From contig NC_134118.1 in NCBI RefSeq assembly GCF_040939455.1, forward strand, positions 78,674,680-78,738,679: a stretch of 64,000 bases of DNA. Direction: 5' to 3'. This DNA is from Microcebus murinus (Eukaryota > Chordata > Mammalia > Primates > Cheirogaleidae). Position 1 is the first letter of the stretch. Each line of letters starts with the position of its first letter. This document shows, piece after piece, positions 58,004 through 64,000 of the stretch. Made by a program: the position numbers and the translations under genes. The notes under the pieces are model-generated. The model made no database searches and was not told the origin of the DNA. It worked only from the letters and a program-made list of their open reading frames with translations.

Positions 58004-60864
58004 CCCCCTGTGTTCTTATTCATATACCTCTCATGTTGTTCCAGCGTATTGTGGGGGTACCAATGTTAAGGTCGGGTGCCTTGCCCTCTCCAAGCCTCCC
58101 CCCTCGGGTCAGAGCTTCAAGTGCGCCCATCCCCCAGTCGGTGCGCACCCACCCCATGCCTAATGGATGTGTATGCCCCTCCCCTCCCCCCACCCGCCCG
58201 CCCGACACCCACCCGATGAAGGTGATTCCTCTCTGTCCACTTAGGCGTCCATCCGTTCGTACCAATTTGCTGGTGAGCGCGCTCACGTGGTGCTCGTGTG
58301 TCCATTCTTGGGATACTTGGCTTACTGGAACGGGTTCCAGCTCTGGCCAGGAGAACACGAGAGGCGCCCTCTCACCGCTGCTCCTCACAGCCGAATGGCA
58401 CTCCGTGGTGTCCACGCGCCACATTTTATTGATGCACTCCTGGATGGATGGGCACTCGGGTCGCTTCCACGTCTTTGGGATTGTGAATTGTGCCCTAACT
58501 GTAACCCTAACCCTTACCCAGCCCGTCTCCTCTGCCCCTGCCTGACGCACTCCTCCCCGGCCAGGCCCGTCACTGTCCTGGGCCCCCGCCTGACCGGCTC
58601 CTCCCCGCCCGGCCGGTCACCGTCCTCTGCCCCTGCCTGACACGCTCCTTCCCGCCCGGCCTCTCACCGTCCTCGGCCCCTGCCTGACCGGCTCCTCCGT
58701 CGCCTGGGCCTTCCAAGGGCTTGGTGTGGATGCTGCTTCCAGGAAGCCCTCCAGAAACCCGGCAGCAGGGTGGCCGCAGCAGTCTCCAGCAGCCGTCCCT
58801 AAGTCGCGTGAGTGCGGGGGACGTGCCCCCGCTGTGCCGCGGGGGCCCAGCCTGGTGTCTTCCCTGAGGCCCTGCGGCTGCCGGCTGGGCTGCCGCTCCC
58901 CGCAAGGGGAGAGCCGCGGAGGTGGGGACCGCCTCCTGATGGGGACGTACACGCAGCTCTCCACGTCGGATTCCGGGGCTCTCTGTCCTGCCCGAAGGCC
59001 CAGCTGGCCTGCGGGTCCTTAGAGTGGCAAAAACCTCCGAAAACTGAGACTGAGGGTCCGGTGGGTGTCTGCACTTTTGTGCTGGGCACCCCAGGGAGGC
59101 CCGGGGGCTGGCTGGACAACGTGGTCTGCTGGGCGGGGGGGGGGGGTTGGAGGAGCAACTGATGCCCTTTGCACTTTGGGTAGCAAGAGTCTGAGGTGTC
59201 TCTGAGCCCTGTGCCCTGTGGGGGCGGGGCGGGGGGGAGGAGGAGGAGGAGGAGGAGGAGGTGGGAAGGGCCGGGGCCTGCAGTCCTGTTCCCGGGGTGG
59301 CACGGCAAGTGGCTTCTTCCACAGGCTGCTTGGCCTGGGCTCCCTGCACCTGGGCCTTTGGAGGACCGGCCCTGTGCTTGCCAACACTTCCTGCAGGGAC
59401 CCAGAGCTGGGAGGTGGCATCTCTCAGCCCTGGGTCGGGCAGAGCCCCAGCGGGCCATGCCCACAACCTCTCTCAGCACCGGTCCCCCAGAAGGCTCCTT
59501 TGGGACCAGGATTCTCTTGCGGTGACTCTTTAAGGTCTGGCCCCTGGATGGAGGGGCACCAGGAGTAGAGGAGCAGGAAGGGGAAGGGGGTGGCCATGCG
59601 AGGGGACACTTTGAGGCCAAGTCCCAGCTTCAGCCTGATCCTCCTGGGAACCCCGCTCTGAGACAAGGAGCCGGGCTTCGCATTCCCACAGCAGCCAGTC
59701 GTGGGCTGAGGACACCTGGGGCGTTGGGAACTCCCTGGCTTCTCCTTGGTTTAACATCTAGAGCTGCTTGTGAATCGCGCCGCCACACACACCCGAGCGC
59801 AGGTGTCTTCCGCACAGACTGCGGGCCTCGCTCTTCTGAATGCCGCTAGCTCGCCACCCACCCACGGGTTAACCTGGTCAGGGTGCTTTCTCTCAGGGGC
59901 AGACTCTTTTCCGGGCGGGCTACCGGTGTCTCTGTTTGCTCGTTTCTTTCTTCCATTTCGGGAAAGTCTTCCTTGCTGGGTGTGGAAATCTCCTATGCCT
60001 TCCCTCGCCTATTCTGTCAGCTTTAAAATTCTCTTTCAGTTGCCACCCTCACAGATGGATTAGGAAACTCTTTCCGGTGCACTCATTAGTGAAATGACCT
60101 CCAGGAAGCTGGAATCCAATATCTAATGGCCGATTTTTAGCGAGTCCACACGCCAGGGTGGTCGGGGTCCAATGCAGCCCCGGCCAGGCCCAGGTCCGTT
60201 GGACTGGGCCACAGGAGGACACGGAGGAGGGTCCCGGCCCCCACGAAGCGGTGCCGGCAGTTCTCCACGGGCTTGGGCGTTTTCCAGAGGTAGGAGATGG
60301 AGGGGACTGATTTCTTCAGCGCCCCCCAAACCACGCCACCCCACCCCACCCATGGGACACATCCCCAGAGAGAGACGCCCCATACACTGGCTGTGCCCCA
60401 GCCCTGGCCCGGGGGTATAGGCGGCAGCCCACCCACAGGGCGAGGGGGGGGGCGCAGCTGAAAGGGGTTGTGGGGGAGGGCGGCCCCTGGCTGGGGTCAA
60501 AGGGCGAGCGTCCCGCGCGTGCGCAGTCAGCGGCAGCGACGCGCTGGGGGTGGGCAGCGGGTAGGTGAAGGAGGCCGGGCGAGGAGACGAGGGGGGCTGG
60601 GAGGGCTCCACCTTGGCGAGTCCAGCCGTGGAGGCGCATCTTGTGTGAGTGTGAGTGAGTGTGAGTGTGTGTGTGTGTGTATAGAGAGACAGCCCCCCAC
60701 CCCGCCCCGCCCCGCCCCGCCCCGCCCATCACCCCCGTCCCTGGGAGCCCGCGGGACCCGGCCGGCCCGGCCCCGCCCGGCGCGGGGCCTGGGGCGGGAG
60801 GCGGCGGCGGGGAAGACCAGAGAGGCTCGGCTTCTCGAGCGGGGCAGGGGCGCCCTCCGCCGCC

Positions 60865-60985
60865 GTCTAGGGCCACACCACCCTGAACGCCCCCGATCTC
60901 GTCTGGTCTCGGAAGCTAAGCAGGGTCGGGCCTGGTTAGTACTTGGATGGGAGACCGCCTGGGAATACCGGGTGCCACAGGCTGC
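60865..60985 (+). rRNA. RNA5S: 5S rRNA gene variant, copy 13
   Basis: Gene identical to copy 1. T20 terminator. Counterpart of copy 7. Confidence 0.85.
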
Positions 60986-61565
60986 TGCTTTTTTTTTTTT
61001 TTTTTTTTCTTGCCTCTTGTTCTGTCCCCTTTCTGGGAGCGCGGCGGCGGCCCGGGGTGGGGGTCACCCCCACCCTCAGCGCCCGCGCGGTGCCTGGCGC
61101 CCCAGCCCGCACCTTGGGGCCTCCTCTTGTCCCAAGCCGCGACACCGCCGCCACGCGGCAGCATGCGTGGCTTCTGGACTGTCAGGTCTCAGACCAAAGG
61201 TCTGCTCTGTGGGAACCGACACGCTGGAGGAAACCTTGAGAGTCTGAGAGGGGAGGGAGTTCCAGAAGAAGGCCAGGATGTCATTTTGAGGGAGTATGTG
61301 ACCAGAACTCGTCCCGTTGCTTTTGGGGTTCTATGGGCTACACGCAGGAATCTTTGGTGGTGGCACCTGATGTTGGGGGATCCGGAGTCACACCCAGACC
61401 TGCTCCACAGGCCTCCTTTTACTTTTCTCTTCGGATTCATTATTTTTAAAAAGTGTCTCTTACCTCTAGGATTGCATTTTCTTTTCTCTCTCTTTTCAAG
61501 CAGATGATGGGAGTACAAGTATTCAGGTGACATGTGTTGCCCGTGCCGCCCTCCCCCCTGTGTTC

Positions 61566-61899
61566 TTTTTTTTTTTTTTTTTTGAGACAGAGTCTCGTTT
61601 TGCTGCCCAGGCTAGAGTGAGTGCCATGGCGTCAGCCTAGCTCACAGCAACCTCAATCTCCGGGCTCAAGCAATCCTGCTGCCTCAGCCTCCCGAGTAGT
61701 TGGGACTACAGGCATGCACCACCACGCCCGGCTGTGTTTTTCTCTATATATTAGTTGGCCAATTAATTTCTTTCTATTTTTAGTAGAGACGGGGTCTCGC
61801 TCTTGCTCAGGCTGGTTTCGAACTCCTGACCTGGAGCAATCCGCCCGCCTCGGCCTCCCAGAGAGCTAGGATTACAGGCGTGAGCCACCGCGCCCGGCC
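61566..61899 (-). mobile_element. Alu in unit 13, antisense
   Basis: Shared insertion, T18 head. Confidence 0.95.
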
Positions 61900-64000
61900 C
61901 CCCCTGTGTTCTTATTCATATACCTCTCATGTTGTTCCAGCGTATTGTGGGGGTACCAATGTTAAGGTCGGGTGCCTTGCCCTCTCCAAGCCTCCCCCCT
62001 CGGGTCAGAGCTTCAAGTGCGCCCATCCCCCAGTCGGTGCGCACCCACCCCATGCCTAATGGATGTGTATGCCCCTCCCCTCCCCCCACCCGCCCGCCCG
62101 ACACCCACCCGATGAAGGTGATTCCTCTCTGTCCACTTAGGCGTCCATCCGTTCGTACCAATTTGCTGGTGAGCGCGCTCACGTGGTGCTCGTGTGTCCA
62201 TTCTTGGGATACTTGGCTTCCTGGAACGGGTTCCAGCTCTGGCCAGGAGAACACGAGAGGCGCCCTCTCACCGCTGCTCCTCACAGCCGAATGGCACTCC
62301 GTGGTGTCCACACGCCACATTTTATTGATGCACTCCTGGATGGATGGGCACTCGGGTCGCTTCCACGTCTTTGGGATTGTGAATTGTGCCCTAACTGTAA
62401 CCCTAACCCTTACCCAGCCCGTCTCCTCTGCCCCTGCCTGACGCACTCCTCCCCGGCCAGGCCCGTCACTGTCCTGGGCCCCCGCCTGACCGGCTCCTCC
62501 CCGCCCGGCCGGTCACCGTCCTCTGCCCCTGCCTGACACGCTCCTTCCCGCCCGGCCTCTCACCGTCCTCGGCCCCTGCCTGACCGGCTCCTCCGTCGCC
62601 TGGGCCTTCCAAGGGCTTGGTGTGGATGCTGCTTCCAGGAAGCCCTCCAGAAACCCGGCAGCAGGGTGGCCGCAGCAGTCTCCAGCAGCCGTCCCTAAGT
62701 CGCGTGAGTGCGGGGGACGTGCCCCCGCTGTGCCGCGGGGGCCCAGCCTGGTGTCTTCCCTGAGGCCCTGCGGCTGCCGGCTGGGCTGCCGCTCCCCGCA
62801 AGGGGAGAGCCGCGGAGGTGGGGACCGCCTCCTGATGGGGACGTACACGCAGCTCTCCACGTCGGATTCCGGGGCTCTCTGTCCTGCCCGAAGGCCCAGC
62901 TGGCCTGCGGGTCTTTAGAGTGGCAAAAACCTCCGAAAACTGAGACTGAGGGTCCGGTGGGTGTCTGCACTTTTGTGCTGGGCACCCCAGGGAGGCCCGG
63001 GGGCTGGCTGGACAACGTGGTCTGCTGGGCGGGGGGGGAGTTTGGAGGAGCAACTGATGCCCTTTGCACTTTGGGTAGCAAGAGTCTGAGGTGTCTCTGA
63101 GCCCTGTGCCCTGTGGGGGCGGGGCGGGGGGGAGGAGGAGGAGGAGGAGGAGGAGGTGGGAAGGGCCGGGGCCTGCAGTCCTGTTCCCGGGGTGGCACGG
63201 CAAGTGGCTTCTTCCACAGGCTGCTTGGCCTGGGCTCCCTGCACCTGGGCCTTTGGAGGACCGGCCCTGTGCTTGCCAACACTTCCTGCAGGGACCCAGA
63301 GCTGGGAGGTGGCATCTCTCAGCCCTGGGTCGGGCAGAGCCCCAGCGGGCCATGCCCACAACCTCTCTCAGCACCGGTCCCCCAGAAGGCTCCTTTGGGA
63401 CCAGGATTCTCTTGCGGTGACTCTTTAAGGTCTGGCCCCTGGATGGAGGGGCACCAGGAGTAGAGGAGCAGGAAGGGGAAGGGGGTGGCCATGCGAGGGG
63501 ACACTTTGAGGCCAAGTCCCAGCTTCAGCCTGATCCTCCTGGGAACCCCGCTCTGAGACAAGGAGCCGGGCTTCGCATTCCCACAGCAGCCAGTCGTGGG
63601 CTGAGGACACCTGGGGCGTTGGGAACTCCCTGGCTTCTCCTTGGTTTAACATCTAGAGCTGCTTGTGAATCGCGCCGCCACACACACCCGAGCGCAGGTG
63701 TCTTCCGCACAGACTGCGGGCCTCGCTCTTCTGAATGCCGCTAGCTCGCCACCCACCCACGGGTGAACCTGGTCAGGGTGCTTTCTCTCAGGGGCAGACT
63801 CTTTTCCGGGCGGGCTACCGGTGTCTCTGTTTGCTCGTTTCTTTCTTCCATTTCGGGAAAGTCTTCCTTGCTGGGTGTGGAAATCTCCTATGCCTTCCCT
63901 CGCCTATTCTGTCAGCTTTAAAATTCTCCTTCAGTTGCCACCCTGACAGATGGATTAGGAAACTCTTTCCGGTGCACTCATTAGTGAAATGACCTCCAGG

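Larger units (their letters stand above)
56969..60864 (+). repeat. 5S rDNA unit 12 (3896 bp), B type
   Basis: Shares ACTCATCCCG, GGCTTACTGG, GGGTTAACC and CAGGTCCG with unit 6 and has the same length. Confidence 0.93.
60865..64000 (+). repeat. 5S rDNA unit 13, A type, cut by window end
   Basis: First 3136 bp of a further unit, matching unit 7 at offset 23,362. The window ends in the spacer, so the array continues to the right by an unknown number of units. Confidence 0.93.

Noticed and set aside
14128..64000. Open frames of about 115-349 codons recurring in each 5S unit on both strands
   Set aside because: They overlap L1, Alu, GC minisatellite and the 5S gene itself, occur on both strands, and change frame or length with single indels between units. 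High GC content explains their length.

Overview
The window is vertebrate nuclear DNA, most likely from a strepsirrhine primate and probably a lemur. The main clue is the set of Alu elements whose middle linker carries the AAATTAATTGGCCAACTAA-type segment that I associate with strepsirrhine Alus. MIR, MLT1-like LTR, Tigger1-like and L1 remnants fit a primate genome. I find no protein-coding gene I can support. The many long open frames are by-products of tandem repeats and GC-rich spacer.

Layout. 1-5496 is ordinary single-copy flank filled with old repeats: an MLT1-type LTR remnant, Alus, MIRs, and an antisense Tigger1 DNA transposon (2128-4378) split by two Alu insertions. 5497-10253 is a 4.7-kb block of two abutting tandem arrays. 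The first (5497-8005) is built on GTGACA with a 10-11 bp period. The second (8015-10253) is built on its complement TGTCAC with a 6-bp period, so strand polarity flips at about 8010. 10254-14127 is a diverged 5S-rDNA spacer with no 5S gene at its head; it forms the edge of the array. 14128-64000 is a head-to-tail tandem array of 13 5S rRNA-like genes, all on the + strand, with a unit of 3889-3903 bp. The last unit runs off the window.

Each unit holds: a 121-nt 5S-like gene with an intact internal promoter; a T-run of 16-20 as candidate terminator; a spacer whose core is an antisense L1 3' fragment interrupted by an antisense Alu; a GC-rich minisatellite of about 47 bp; a poly-G/(GGA)n tract; and a (TG)n plus (CCCCG)n tract before the next gene.

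Two points stand out. First, the 5S sequence is a homogenised variant. Compared with canonical vertebrate 5S it has seven substitutions, four of them in helix I (leaving two adjacent mismatches) and one that breaks a helix III pair, and the T-run is pushed six bases downstream. All 13 copies share these changes, so this is either a variant 5S family or an amplified pseudogene array. Second, the array has higher-order structure. It shows a gradient from the diverged edge spacer, through units 1-3, to homogenised units 4-13. From unit 4 on, two unit types alternate. An apparently exact 23,362-bp offset duplication (about 27.27-40.64 kb repeated at 50.63-64.00 kb) and a nested offset of about 7.79 kb point to recent unequal exchange, or to an assembly artefact that should be excluded.
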